From positions 62,001 to 126,000 of the forward strand of contig NZ_CP067421.1 of NCBI RefSeq assembly GCF_016653635.2: DNA of 64,000 bases, in the 5' to 3' direction. The position numbers and the translations under genes are program-made. The notes beneath the pieces are model-generated. The model ran no database searches and was not told where the DNA came from. It saw only the letters and a list, made by a program, of their open reading frames with translations. Source of the stretch: Skermanella sp. TT6. GTDB lineage: Bacteria; Pseudomonadota; Alphaproteobacteria; Azospirillales; Azospirillaceae. Below, in pieces: positions 8,198-16,748 of this stretch. Position 1 is the first letter of the stretch. Each line of letters opens with the position of its first letter.

Positions 8198-8847
8198 CAG
8201 CGGTCCCGGATCAGCGGAGAGAGGGCGGCTGCGCCGCGCGACGGCCGGCTGCCCGCGTCCTGCGTGACGGCGACGGGCATCCCGGCATGGAGTTCGGCGA
8301 TCATCCGCTCCGCGAAGGATGGCAGCGCAGCCCCCCTGGAGAGGTGGGGGCGCAGGATGGCGATAGGCGCGTCGAAGATCAGGAACCTGGCCCTCGCCAG
8401 TTCCTCGTCACGGACGGTGCCATCCCCGCACGCCACAACGCAGGCCCGGAAGGCGCCGTCCAACTCGTCCTCCAGCGTCTCGAGCGCCTCCCGCAGCGGC
8501 GCCGGGGGTGGGCTGTCCTCGAACAGGGTGACCGGCTCGTTCAGGAGCAGGAAGCGGGCGCGGTGCCCGTTCTCCCTGGACCAGGGCAGGATGGCCAGGG
8601 CCGCCTCCCGCGGACGCCCCTCGCGGAGCAGAGGAGCCAGGACCCCGACGAAGGAAGCGTAGGCCGTGTTCCAGGCCATGCCGATGACGGCCGCGCGGGA
8701 CTCGAAGCGATGATAGATCGACCCCGTCGGCGCCCCCACCCGCCGGGCGATCGCCTGCATGGTGGCGGCAGCGGGGCCGCCCTCGGCCACCAGGGCCGTC
8801 GCGGCGTCGACGAAGTCCTTCTCGGAAAAGCGTGCGGTCCTGACCAT
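8197..8847 (-). CDS. TetR-family transcriptional regulator
   Basis: 216 residues. The N-terminal helix-turn-helix (about 8-55) contains the TetR pattern A-T-M-Q-A-I-A-R-R-V-G-A-P-T-G-S-I-Y-H-R-F. The rest is a variable helical ligand/dimer domain with no recognisable effector. Coupled by a one-base overlap to map and divergent from the BKACE-type gene at 9087, so it may control either or both. A direct repeat just upstream of its start is a candidate self-operator. Confidence 0.9.
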   Translation of the reverse strand: MVRTARFSEKDFVDAATALVAEGGPAAATMQAIARRVGAPTGSIYHRFESRAAVIGMAWNTAYASFVGVLAPLLREGRPREAALAILPWSRENGHRARFLLLNEPVTLFEDSPPPAPLREALETLEDELDGAFRACVVACGDGTVRDEELARARFLIFDAPIAILRPHLSRGAALPSFAERMIAELHAGMPVAVTQDAGSRPSRGAAALSPLIRDR

Positions 8848-8852
8848 GACAA

Positions 8853-8873
8853 TTAGAATAATCGTTTTAGAAT
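8853..8873. promoter_or_regulatory. Direct repeat TTAGAAT-N7-TTAGAAT at the tetR start
   Basis: Two exact copies of TTAGAAT (8853-8859 and 8867-8873), 14 bases apart, immediately upstream of the TetR start in the gap to the divergent gene at 9087. Candidate TetR binding site, by position only. Confidence 0.3.
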
Positions 8874-9086
8874 GTTCCGTCTACTTGATTCCGCGGCCGG
8901 GACGACAGTTCCTCCCGGCCGCCCGGCGGTCGAAGGGGCCGGTGGCGCGCGGAAGGTCGCCGCCGGTACCGGCCTGGATCCGATCGAACAGAAATGCCAT
9001 CGTATCGTCGGTCATCATGCCTCTCCGGAATCCTGATCTCACCCCAGCGGAAGGACAATGGCACCGTGAAGGGAGGAAAGTACGAC

Positions 9087-9908
9087 ATGAGACCGATCTC
9101 GATCATGGTGGCGCCGAACGGCGCCCGGCGGACCAGGGGCGACCACCCGGCCCTGCCGATGACCGCCCGGGAGTTGGCCGACGCGGCGGCCCGCTGCCTG
9201 TCGGCGGGCGCCGCGATGATCCACGTGCATGTCCGGGACGACGCCGGCCGCCACGTGCTCGACGCGCCGCGCTATCGCGACACCTTCGCGGCGATCCGGG
9301 ACGCGGTCGGCGACGGCCTGGTCCTGCAGGCCACGACCGAGGCGGTGGGACGCTACGCACCGCGGCAGCAGATGGCCCTGGTCCGCGACCTGCGGCCGGA
9401 GGCCGTGTCGATCGCCCTCCGGGAACTCGTTCCCGACGCCGCCGCCGAGCCGGCCGCGGCCGCCTTCCTCGGCTGGCTGGCCGAAGAGCCGATCGCCCCC
9501 CAGTTCATCCTCTACTCTCCGGACGAGATCGGCCGGTTCGACGACCTGCGGCGGCGCGGCGTGATGCCCGACCAGTTCCGGGACCTGCTGTTCGTGCTCG
9601 GCCGGTACGCCGAGAACCAGCAGTCCGATCCGGCGGACCTGCTGCCCTTCGTCGCGGCCAACGTGGAGCGCCACTCCTGGACCGTCTGCGCCTTCGGGCG
9701 CAACGAACTCGCCTGCGCGGCGGCGGCGATGGTTCTGGGAGGCGATGTCCGCGTCGGGTTCGAGAACAATCTGCACCTGAGGGACGGAACCCCGGCACCG
9801 GACAACGCGGCCCTGGTCGCCCAGGCCGTCCGGGCGGCCGAGGCGGTCGGAGTGGCCTGCCTCGACGGCCCCGCCGCGCGGGACCGGCTGCGGCGTCCTC
9901 CGTCCTGA
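9087..9908 (+). CDS. BKACE-family enzyme (3-keto-5-aminohexanoate cleavage enzyme type)
   Basis: 273-residue TIM-barrel beta-keto acid cleavage enzyme, which condenses a beta-keto acid with acetyl-CoA to give acetoacetate and a new acyl-CoA. Zinc ligands H46 and H48 lie in I-H-V-H-V-R-D, and E226 in G-F-E-N-N. The start at 9087 follows a strong GGGAGGA. It stands alone between the TetR gene (divergent) and a hairpin. BKACE substrates vary widely (keto acids from lysine, carnitine, beta-alanine and others); none can be assigned here. Confidence 0.85.
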   Translation: MRPISIMVAPNGARRTRGDHPALPMTARELADAAARCLSAGAAMIHVHVRDDAGRHVLDAPRYRDTFAAIRDAVGDGLVLQATTEAVGRYAPRQQMALVRDLRPEAVSIALRELVPDAAAEPAAAAFLGWLAEEPIAPQFILYSPDEIGRFDDLRRRGVMPDQFRDLLFVLGRYAENQQSDPADLLPFVAANVERHSWTVCAFGRNELACAAAAMVLGGDVRVGFENNLHLRDGTPAPDNAALVAQAVRAAEAVGVACLDGPAARDRLRRPPS

Positions 9909-9911
9909 CGG

Positions 9912-9930
9912 CGGGCGCCAGAGGCGCCCG
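9912..9930 (+). terminator. Hairpin immediately after the BKACE gene
   Basis: Perfect eight-base stem CGGGCGCC/GGCGCCCG with a three-base AGA loop, starting three bases after the stop codon. No T-run follows. Probable transcription end or mRNA-stabilising hairpin. Confidence 0.5.
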
Positions 9931-10089
9931 TGCACCGGCTTCGGCGATGGGAAAGCAGGGCACGGACGCCGGGGATGTCACCGATTCCCTCCCCGGGGTG
10001 CCCGGAAGCGCCTTCGGGTCCTTTCCCGCAGGCCGGCCGGGCCTCAGCGGCGGCAGGGCTTGACCGGCAGCAGGCTGCCCCGAAGATAC

Positions 10090-10121
10090 GGGCCGGCTTG
10101 CTTCAGGGCCGGCTTACTTCA
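10090..10121. repeat. 16-bp tandem duplication across the SGNH hydrolase stop codon
   Basis: Two adjacent 16-base units (10090-10105 and 10106-10121) read GGGCCGGCTTGCTTCA and GGGCCGGCTTACTTCA, differing at one base. The differing base decides whether the minus-strand triplet is CAA or the TAA stop of the hydrolase gene. A local replication-slippage duplication. Confidence 0.8.
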
Positions 10122-10887
10122 GGATCGTCCTGATTTTCTCGGCAACACCGTTGCCGATCGCCGCGTGGGCGGTCGCGGTGAAATGGATGCCGTCCACCCC
10201 GTCGGTCGCGGTCAACTTGCCGACGTCGAGGAAGTCGGCCCCGGCCGCCGTCGCGATCGCCTCGTAGTAGGCCGGCAATGCCTTCGACTTCTCGACCCCG
10301 CCCGCGAACCTCTCGGCCCGCTCCGGCGGCGCCACCGTGCCGAGCGGGGGCGGACAGAGGATCAGGACCTTGGGTGCGGGATAGGAGGTGCCGACCCCGC
10401 CCTTGGTCTGGGCCACGATGTCGGCCAGCTTTCCCACCCCGAGCGCGATCCGCAGGGGCGACCGGTTGAACATCTTCTTCACGTCGTTGGTGCCGAGCAT
10501 GATCACGACGAGATCGAGCGGCAGGTGCGTCGCGATGGCGGCCGGCAGATAGGCCGACCCGTCGAGACCGGCCCCGGAGATCTGCGGCAGCGTCGGGTCG
10601 GGCAGGTCGGTCGTGCGCGCGCTCAGCCCCTCGTCGATGACCTCGTAATCCGGCCCGAGCGCCGCCTGGAGGACACCCGGCCACCGGACGTCCGCCGGAT
10701 AGCGGGTGGTCGGGCCGCTTTCGACGGGAACATAGCCCCAGGTGTTGGAATCGCCGTAGACCATGATGCGCTTGGTCGCCCCTTCTGCCGCCTGCGCGGC
10801 GTTCCCGCCGAGCAGCACCAGGGCCGTCATGGCCCCGATCAGGCCGCGTCGGATGGTCGATATGAACCGCCGGCGTGTGATATGCAT
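10114..10887 (-). CDS. SGNH/GDSL hydrolase, Tat-exported
   Basis: 257 residues. The N-terminal R-R-R-F-I-S motif and hydrophobic stretch to A-Q-A-A (about 1-34) form a twin-arginine signal, so the enzyme probably acts folded in the periplasm. Block I G-D-S-N (45-48, nucleophile S47), block III G-T-N-D (132-135) and D-G-I-H-F (D232, H235) make the complete esterase machinery. The sequence resembles arylesterase/acyl-esterase SGNH proteins with the Y-G-D-S-N-T-W-G-Y signature. Alone on its strand. Natural ester substrate unknown. Confidence 0.88.
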   Translation of the reverse strand: MHITRRRFISTIRRGLIGAMTALVLLGGNAAQAAEGATKRIMVYGDSNTWGYVPVESGPTTRYPADVRWPGVLQAALGPDYEVIDEGLSARTTDLPDPTLPQISGAGLDGSAYLPAAIATHLPLDLVVIMLGTNDVKKMFNRSPLRIALGVGKLADIVAQTKGGVGTSYPAPKVLILCPPPLGTVAPPERAERFAGGVEKSKALPAYYEAIATAAGADFLDVGKLTATDGVDGIHFTATAHAAIGNGVAEKIRTILK

Positions 10888-11077
10888 GATCCCCCCTTGT
10901 TGTCAGCATCGAACAGTTGCGGACCATTACTACCGCCCAATCACAGGTTTGACCATTTCAGATGTTCGCACGATGCCGGTTCCGCCTCAGCCGGCCCTGC
11001 ATCCCCTCTCCCAAGGAGGAAGGATCGGGCCGCGGCCCGCCGATCCGGCGCACGCCCCTCACAGCACGGATCCGGCC

Positions 11078-11206
11078 ATGACGACCGCCGATGCTCTCGA
11101 CGCCCTGCCCACCCCGGCCCTCATCCTCGGCGTCTGCTCGCGCGACGACATCGCCCTGTCGGTGCTGACCACGGTGATCGGGCACCGGCGCGACCGCGGC
11201 TGGTGA
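11078..11206 (+). pseudogene. Deletion remnant of a D-threonine aldolase/alanine racemase-domain gene
   Basis: A 42-codon frame begins M-T-T-A-D-A-L-D-A-L-P-T-P-A-L-I-L, the N terminus of DSD1/D-threonine aldolase-like PLP enzymes (normally L-P-T-P-A-L-V-L-D-x-D). It then jumps directly to R-D-D-I-A-L-S-V-L-T-T-V-I-G-H-R-R-D-R-G-W, which in intact members lies some 200 residues later. A stop follows. The PLP-lysine region is absent. Best read as an ancient gene with a large internal deletion and a lost 3' end. The 357-base gap 10888-11244 holds nothing else I can support. Confidence 0.6.
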
Positions 11207-11244
11207 CGGAACCGGGACAGGCGGCCTGCCGCTTGGCCGGCCCC

Positions 11245-12054
11245 TCATCGGCGATCAGGGGGGATCCTGCTGAGCAGGAACACCGCGGAGGTTTCGCCAT
11301 AGGCAGGCAGCGGCGTCGCCGCGATCCGCGGATTGCGCCGGAGGAATTCGTCGAAGGCGCGTTTTTCCCCAAGGTTCTGCGTAGCGAGCCCGCCCGCGTG
11401 CCAGTCATCGAACAGGACCACCGCATGGTCGGCGATCATCGGTTCGCAGAATGCCAGCGCGTCCCGGGCCGAAGTGTAGATGTCGCAGTCGATCATGATG
11501 ATGCCGACGCGGCCGATCCGGTGCCTGCGGATCAGGTCCGGGACCAGGGTGTCCTTGAACCAGCCTTTGATCAGGAACGTCCGTTCCCAGTCCACGCCAC
11601 GCCGGGCGAGCAGTTTTCGGGCGAACCGCATCGATGACTTGAGCTGGCCGCTGCTCCAGAGCTGGTTATCCTGATGATCCGCTTCGGGCGGCAAACCCTC
11701 GAAGCTGTCGAAGCCGAAGAGACGGACCGTCCCGGTTCCCGTTCGCACCAGGGCATCATGCATGCAGGCCATGGAGGATCCGTAGCAGACACCGAATTCC
11801 AGGTAATCTCCGGGGAACCCGCCGTCGTTGAGATCGTGCAAGCGCCGGAGGGCATCGACGTAGCAGGCGGTGAGATCCCCTTCAGGCACCAGCCCCTTGC
11901 CAGCCAGCGCGCACCGCTGGCTTCTCAGGCGATAGAACCATCTGTGGACCGCGCGCGCGGGATGGAACAGTCCGAGGCGCATCAGCAACCGGTATCGCGG
12001 CTTGTCGAAACGTCCGGGTCCCAAAGGCCGGGCGAACTGGTCGAAGTCGATCAT
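11245..12054 (-). CDS. TylF/MycF-type SAM-dependent O-methyltransferase
   Basis: 269 residues, macrocin-O-methyltransferase family. SAM-binding motif Y-L-E-F-G-V-C-Y-G-S-S (about 89-99), acidic F-G-F-D-S-F-E-G-L-P motif, and Mg-binding acidic residues in I-D-C-D-I-Y and L-F-D-D-W-H, all typical of the family. These enzymes methylate sugar hydroxyls in secondary metabolites or surface glycans. Here it is a single gene, but the gtr-like and glycosyltransferase genes within about 20 kb make a glycan substrate plausible. Confidence 0.85.
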   Translation of the reverse strand: MIDFDQFARPLGPGRFDKPRYRLLMRLGLFHPARAVHRWFYRLRSQRCALAGKGLVPEGDLTACYVDALRRLHDLNDGGFPGDYLEFGVCYGSSMACMHDALVRTGTGTVRLFGFDSFEGLPPEADHQDNQLWSSGQLKSSMRFARKLLARRGVDWERTFLIKGWFKDTLVPDLIRRHRIGRVGIIMIDCDIYTSARDALAFCEPMIADHAVVLFDDWHAGGLATQNLGEKRAFDEFLRRNPRIAATPLPAYGETSAVFLLSRIPPDRR

Positions 12055-12518
12055 CGTGCGAGAACCCCCAGTCGATGAACCATCGATCGATCCCGTTCCA
12101 GCTCACGATACCGGCACCACGGTCATCCAGGCGCGACACTCGGTCGACCTGCCGCGCATCGGGCGGTCCCGGGAATTCCCATCCGCAAAAGGTCCGTCAG
12201 CGGATCGCCGACCGCAGGGAAGGGAAACAAGGATGGTTCAGCGTAAAAACCCGCCCGATCCCGTAGAATTCCAAATCCACCACAGTCGAATGGGACGTAT
12301 CATGATCGGATCAACGAAGACGGTATGCATCACGACCCGGCGTGTCAATGAACCTCTCGCCCTCTGATTGTATACTCTCCGCGGCAGCGCAGTATGGCTG
12401 AAGGTAATAGTTACCGGATCGACTTAAGAGTATCGCGATTACGGCATAGTACATGGATAGACATGATCCAGGAGATACCCGCGGGAGCCATGCTGGCGGC
12501 TCGGGTCCTCCAGGCTCA
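12055..12518. other. 464-bp intergenic region, no gene recognised
   Basis: Separates the divergent upstream end of the TylF gene from the 3' end of the small hypothetical gene. Open frames on either strand lack coding character and ribosome-binding sites. An AT-rich patch (12360-12450) may hold a promoter. No repeat or RNA gene was recognised. Confidence 0.6.
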
Positions 12519-12923
12519 TCATCGCCGGCCCTGGGACCGGACGACAAGGTCGATCAGTCCGTCGCTCCGGTCATCGTACCGCCGGATGCGCGTGGCCGCC
12601 CGTGCCGTCCACGCGCCTTCGGCGGCCTCGACCGCGGCCAGCCACTCGGAAACAAGAGGGCGAATGCCGTGCAGCCATGTCCACTCGTCCGGTCGTACCG
12701 CCACGAAGGTCCCGTCGTCCCGCTCGGAATACAGCCGGCCGGAGGTCGAAGCCGTATCCCAGGCAGCGGAGCAGCCGGTGCCGTGGCTGTGGATCCTGAT
12801 CAGATCATCCGTGGTGGAGAACACGACCTCCAGAATATCCCGCACCGGCCGCTCGCGGCGGCCTGATACCGGGCAAGGCGGAGCGGCGGTCGGGACAGTG
12901 ACCCGGCATGGCAACGGCATCAT
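12519..12923 (-). CDS. Hypothetical protein, 134 aa
   Basis: No family recognised. The start is placed at paired ATG codons (12923 or 12920) because GGGAGGA lies directly before them; upstream codons in the same frame lack a ribosome-binding site. The product is soluble, with an acidic centre (D-I-L-E-V-V-F-S-T-T-D-D-L-I-R-I-H), several Trp residues (W-T-W-L-H-G) and a basic C terminus. It has no signal peptide or membrane segment, and no same-strand partner lies close. Confidence 0.5.
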   Translation of the reverse strand: MMPLPCRVTVPTAAPPCPVSGRRERPVRDILEVVFSTTDDLIRIHSHGTGCSAAWDTASTSGRLYSERDDGTFVAVRPDEWTWLHGIRPLVSEWLAAVEAAEGAWTARAATRIRRYDDRSDGLIDLVVRSQGRR

Positions 12924-13299
12924 TCCTCCCTTCAGGATACTTGGCGGTTTTCCGTTCAAGCTTCTTGTTGATGGGGAATTTTTAAATGCCCGTCCTTCCG
13001 CTTTCCAGGCATAAACCTGCCTTGCCCGCGAGTCTTTCGGCAGAGGGAGTAGGACGTTGCGGAAGTCTATGCTCAAGACGCCTGTGCTATTGAGATATAG
13101 CGGCCGAGACAACTGTAATCTGTCCCTGATCTTGTGCTAAGGATGCAATCCTTGACTACACTTCGACCTCTGGAAGGGTCGGAAGGACCTCGGAAAAAGG
13201 CGTTCCGGCAATCCGTGGCGCAGGTCCCCGGGGGGCGCGCCCGCAACATCGATACCGGCCCGGCGCGTACCGCCAGGCCCTGTCCGGAAACCTTGCGCG

Positions 13300-14550
13300 A
13301 TGCAGACAGGCGACACCGAAGGCGGCAGGGACATGGGAGATCGACGGTCCGAATTCCTGGGCAGTCTTCCGGACGGACTCGCCAGGCCTCCGGTGCCGCT
13401 CGATGAGCCGCAGCGGCTCATCGCGCTGAACCGGTACGATCTGCTCGACACGCCACCGGAGCGGGCCTTCGACCACATCACGCGACTGGCCGCGCGCGTG
13501 CTCGGCACGCCGATCTCGCTGGTCACGCTGATCGACGAAAACCGGCAATGGTTCAAGTCCCGATACGGCCTCGACGCTCCCTGGACCCGGCGGGAACTGG
13601 CCTTCTGCTCCTATACGATCCTCGATACCGAAACCCTGGTCGTTCCGGACGCCATGGCGGATGACCGCTTCGCCGCAAATCCCCTGGTGACCGGGGACCC
13701 GAACATCCGGTTCTACGCCGGGGCTCCGCTGGTCACGCCGGAGGGACATGCGCTGGGCACCCTGTGCGTGATCGACCGTTCGCCCCATCCGGAGTTCGGG
13801 GGCGAGCAGCGGCGGCTCCTGCGGGATTTCGCCGACCTCGTGATGACCGAGATCGAGGCCCGCTCAGCCGCGCTGGCCTTGCGGCGGAAGGTTCGCGAGC
13901 ACCAGGAGACCGAGCGGCAGCGACAGCGGTCCCTGGCCGAGAAGGAAACCCTGCTGCGCGAGGTCCACCACCGGGTCAAGAACAATCTCCAGGTGGTCGA
14001 CGCGCTGCTCGCCCTCCAGATCCGCCATACTCCGGTGATCGCCGAGAACCTGCGGGAACTGCGCTGTCGGGTGTACTCCCTCGGCCTGGTCCATCAAGAG
14101 CTTATGCAGTCGGGGGATCTGGAGACGATCAACCCAGGGGAGTTCCTCCGCGACCTGACCCGGACCCTGGCCATCCATCACGCAGCGCCGGGGAGCGGCC
14201 CGACGCTGGATGTCGCGGTCGAGTCCGGGAACGCCGCCATCAGGATCGACCTCGCGATCCCTTTGGGGTTGCTGGTCACCGAACTGGTCTCCGATGCGTA
14301 CAAGCATGCCTTCGCGCCCGACCGACACGGCGCCATCGGTGTTTCGCTGACTTTCACGGGCGGAGGGAAGGCCCGCCTGATCGTCTCCGACGACGGTTCC
14401 GCCCTGCCGGACACGGTCTCTCCTTCCGCGATCGGTCAGCGGATCGTCACCGAGCTGGTGGATCAGCTGGATGGTGACGTCGCCAAGGACGAGGCCCATG
14501 GCACCCGGATCATCGTGACGTTCCCCTGCCTTACGGAACCGTCGTGCTGA
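13300..14550 (+). CDS. GAF-domain sensor histidine kinase, HisKA_2 type, with altered ATP-site residues
   Basis: 416 residues, cytosolic. A GAF domain (about 50-190, with L-D-T-P-P-E-R-A-F-D and L-C-V-I-D-R) precedes a short coiled coil (190-218). The HisKA_2 dimerisation box L-L-R-E-V-H-H-R-V-K-N-N-L-Q (218-231; phospho-acceptor probably H224) and an HATPase domain (300-412) follow. Two ATP-site deviations stand out: the N-box reads E-L-V-S-D-A-Y-K-H-A-F, with D332 where Asn is normal, and the G1 box reads D-D-G-S-A-L-P, with Ala for Gly. No response regulator is nearby. The start could instead be the ATG at 13333, which has a weak AGGG. Confidence 0.88.
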   Translation: MQTGDTEGGRDMGDRRSEFLGSLPDGLARPPVPLDEPQRLIALNRYDLLDTPPERAFDHITRLAARVLGTPISLVTLIDENRQWFKSRYGLDAPWTRRELAFCSYTILDTETLVVPDAMADDRFAANPLVTGDPNIRFYAGAPLVTPEGHALGTLCVIDRSPHPEFGGEQRRLLRDFADLVMTEIEARSAALALRRKVREHQETERQRQRSLAEKETLLREVHHRVKNNLQVVDALLALQIRHTPVIAENLRELRCRVYSLGLVHQELMQSGDLETINPGEFLRDLTRTLAIHHAAPGSGPTLDVAVESGNAAIRIDLAIPLGLLVTELVSDAYKHAFAPDRHGAIGVSLTFTGGGKARLIVSDDGSALPDTVSPSAIGQRIVTELVDQLDGDVAKDEAHGTRIIVTFPCLTEPSC

Positions 14551-14662
14551 CCGGCGATGGCCCGGATCGCGCGCTTCCTCGCCCCGAAGTCCGGCCTGAG
14601 CATCAGCCCGGCCCCGTGGAACTTCCGGCGGTCGCCGCCTCGCTCTTCCGGGCGGGTCCCGA

Positions 14663-16249
14663 TCATCGCGAAACCCGGACGAGCGCCTGCATTCCGTTGG
14701 TCCAGGCAAGCGTTCCGCAGGAACCGATCACGGGGAGCGTCTCCGGCCGCAGAACCAGGATGTACCGGGCCGGGATGCCTTCGCCATCGCACCCCTTCCG
14801 AAACAGGGCTTCGCGCCATTGCACGAGACCCCACCAGCGGTGGATTTCGTCCGCATTCGTGGGGACGAACTTCCAGCTCACCAAGGTCGGACGATCGAGC
14901 AGGCGGTGAAGGCCCACGAACTTGATGTCTATGTCGCCGATCGGCTCGACTACCACGACGTCCCGGGGCTCCGTGAGCGCCTGAACGGCCGCTATCGTTT
15001 CCAGGCCGCTCGGGGAGAGTCCGCTCCTCACTTTCAAAACGAACTGCAAGGCGACATTGCCAAGGAACAGGCCGATGATGCCGAAGATCAGGATCCGCTT
15101 TATCTGAACCATGTCCGGCTGCCGAACCGTCCGTACCAGCAACACTGAAGCCAGGCAGGCCAGCAACAGGGTCAGCGCCGCGGGACGAAACAGGTAGAAC
15201 TTGCCGAACGAACCGGTATGGCGGTCGGCCCAGCTGATCGCCATCGCCAGCAGAAGATAGATGCCCAGCCCGGTCAGCATCAGCGCGAACACGCGCAGGG
15301 GCCGGGGCGCCATCTGCGCCGTGTAGTAACCGCAAACGCATATCACTGCCGTGGAAACGGCCCCCCTCGCCCACCGGTACAGGCCATTGGGATCAGCGAA
15401 CGGGGCAACATGATGGGGATTGCGTATGATGGAGTATATGTAGTCCGCCGTCGGTCCATCCGTCCCGGCGGGCGGGGCCGCGGGGCCGATCTGGTCCCGC
15501 ACGAGGATTACCAGCAAAGGCGCGATCAGGATCCCATAGAGGGCCATCGCCGACGCCGCCGTCCGCCACCGCCCATGCAGCGCGGCATACAAGGCGCCGG
15601 CAACCACCATCCAGAAGCCGCCGATCAGGAAGTGAAGGTATGTCGCGAGCACGCCGGCGGCGACGACGGACTTCCACCGGCCGGACACCGCCGCAGCGAA
15701 CGCCAGGAACACGAAGCCATAGGCGAACGTCTTGGCCTCCACGCCCTCGAACAGCCATTCGCTGCCCATCAGGTCCGGGCCGAGCAGGTTGAACAAGGCC
15801 AGGACCAGGAGGCCGTCGAGCAGGGTCAAACCCAGGCTCCGCAGCAGGGCGGCGAAGCCAAGCGCATAGAGCGCCGCGCAAAGGACCCGCAGAACACCGT
15901 GGGCGGCGTCGTAGCCGAGCCAGGCAACCGCCTGTCCGGTCAGGAACATGTTGAGGAACCGCGCGTTCGACCGGTCGAAGATGGCGCTGTATTCGGAAAA
16001 TGCCGTCGGAGCTACCCACTGATACGCCAGCATGAAATAATTTTCTTCGTTGCTGTGCCAGGAGACAGGCAGGAGCAGCACCGCGAAGACCATGAACATA
16101 CCCGCCAGCAGGATCGGTAGCCGGTCCTGCCGGTCGGACCAGGCCATGGCTCGGGAGATCCAATATGCTGGCCATGCCGGACGCAGTGACCGGGCGGCAG
16201 CTCCCGGCCGAGCTTTCGACTTGTCGTCAAGAGCGAGCTCCGAGGGCAT
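14663..16249 (-). CDS. Polytopic membrane protein, third gene of a gtr-like cluster
   Basis: 528 residues with about 11-12 transmembrane helices and a C-terminal soluble part (about 410-528). The architecture matches variable Gtr-type or GT-C-like glycosyltransferases that use polyprenyl-linked sugars on the periplasmic side. It is not a recognised named family. The ATG at 16249 is chosen because AAGGA lies before it, rather than the longer frame from 16315. It overlaps the GtrA stop by 23 bases, so the three genes gtrB-like, gtrA-like and this one are coupled. By analogy with phage-type gtr operons it would be the serotype-specific transferase. Confidence 0.75.
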   Translation of the reverse strand: MPSELALDDKSKARPGAAARSLRPAWPAYWISRAMAWSDRQDRLPILLAGMFMVFAVLLLPVSWHSNEENYFMLAYQWVAPTAFSEYSAIFDRSNARFLNMFLTGQAVAWLGYDAAHGVLRVLCAALYALGFAALLRSLGLTLLDGLLVLALFNLLGPDLMGSEWLFEGVEAKTFAYGFVFLAFAAAVSGRWKSVVAAGVLATYLHFLIGGFWMVVAGALYAALHGRWRTAASAMALYGILIAPLLVILVRDQIGPAAPPAGTDGPTADYIYSIIRNPHHVAPFADPNGLYRWARGAVSTAVICVCGYYTAQMAPRPLRVFALMLTGLGIYLLLAMAISWADRHTGSFGKFYLFRPAALTLLLACLASVLLVRTVRQPDMVQIKRILIFGIIGLFLGNVALQFVLKVRSGLSPSGLETIAAVQALTEPRDVVVVEPIGDIDIKFVGLHRLLDRPTLVSWKFVPTNADEIHRWWGLVQWREALFRKGCDGEGIPARYILVLRPETLPVIGSCGTLAWTNGMQALVRVSR

Positions 16250-16748
16250 GCTTCCTTTTTCCTTCCTGATGCATCCTGGAGCCTTCTCCTGGTCGCGCCT
16301 TTTCAAAGAATACAAAATGCTTGTTGAGCAAGAAGCCGGCAGAGAACGTCACCAGAACCGAGCATAGCTTTGCGGCCAGGCTTGACATCGCGAACAAAGC
16401 CGCATGCAGGGCTAAAGTCGACAAACCAAGGCATAGGGCTGTCACACCTGCAAATCTGACGAAGCGATCCAGGCGAACGAATTCACTCCCGCTTCGTCGA
16501 AAAGTGAAAAGCCCGTTCATCCAGAAGCTGTTCACTGAGCCGAGCGAGAAACTGACCACGTTGGCCGTCAGCGGGTGGATTTGCAGAGCAACTGTCAACA
16601 CAGTATAGACCAGCAGGTCGATCGCCGTGTTCATAACCCCGATGGCCGCGAAGGAGACAACCTTCAGGAATTGTCCCGACGCAACAGGTCTCAAGGCGGC
16701 GGCGTCACGGAAACGGGCATAAACCCTATGCATGCCGACGAATTTCAT
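16227..16748 (-). CDS. GtrA-family membrane protein (putative lipid-linked sugar flippase)
   Basis: 173 residues with four predicted membrane segments. The GtrA core is recognisable in K-V-V-S-F-A-A-I-G-V-M-N-T-A-I-D (about 26-41) and S-F-W-M-N-G-L-F-T-F-R-R. GtrA proteins are proposed to flip polyprenyl-phosphate-glucose across the inner membrane. The start is internal to the 3' end of the GtrB-like gene (23-base overlap), typical of a translationally coupled gtr operon. Confidence 0.85.
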   Translation of the reverse strand: MKFVGMHRVYARFRDAAALRPVASGQFLKVVSFAAIGVMNTAIDLLVYTVLTVALQIHPLTANVVSFSLGSVNSFWMNGLFTFRRSGSEFVRLDRFVRFAGVTALCLGLSTLALHAALFAMSSLAAKLCSVLVTFSAGFLLNKHFVFFEKARPGEGSRMHQEGKRKHALGARS

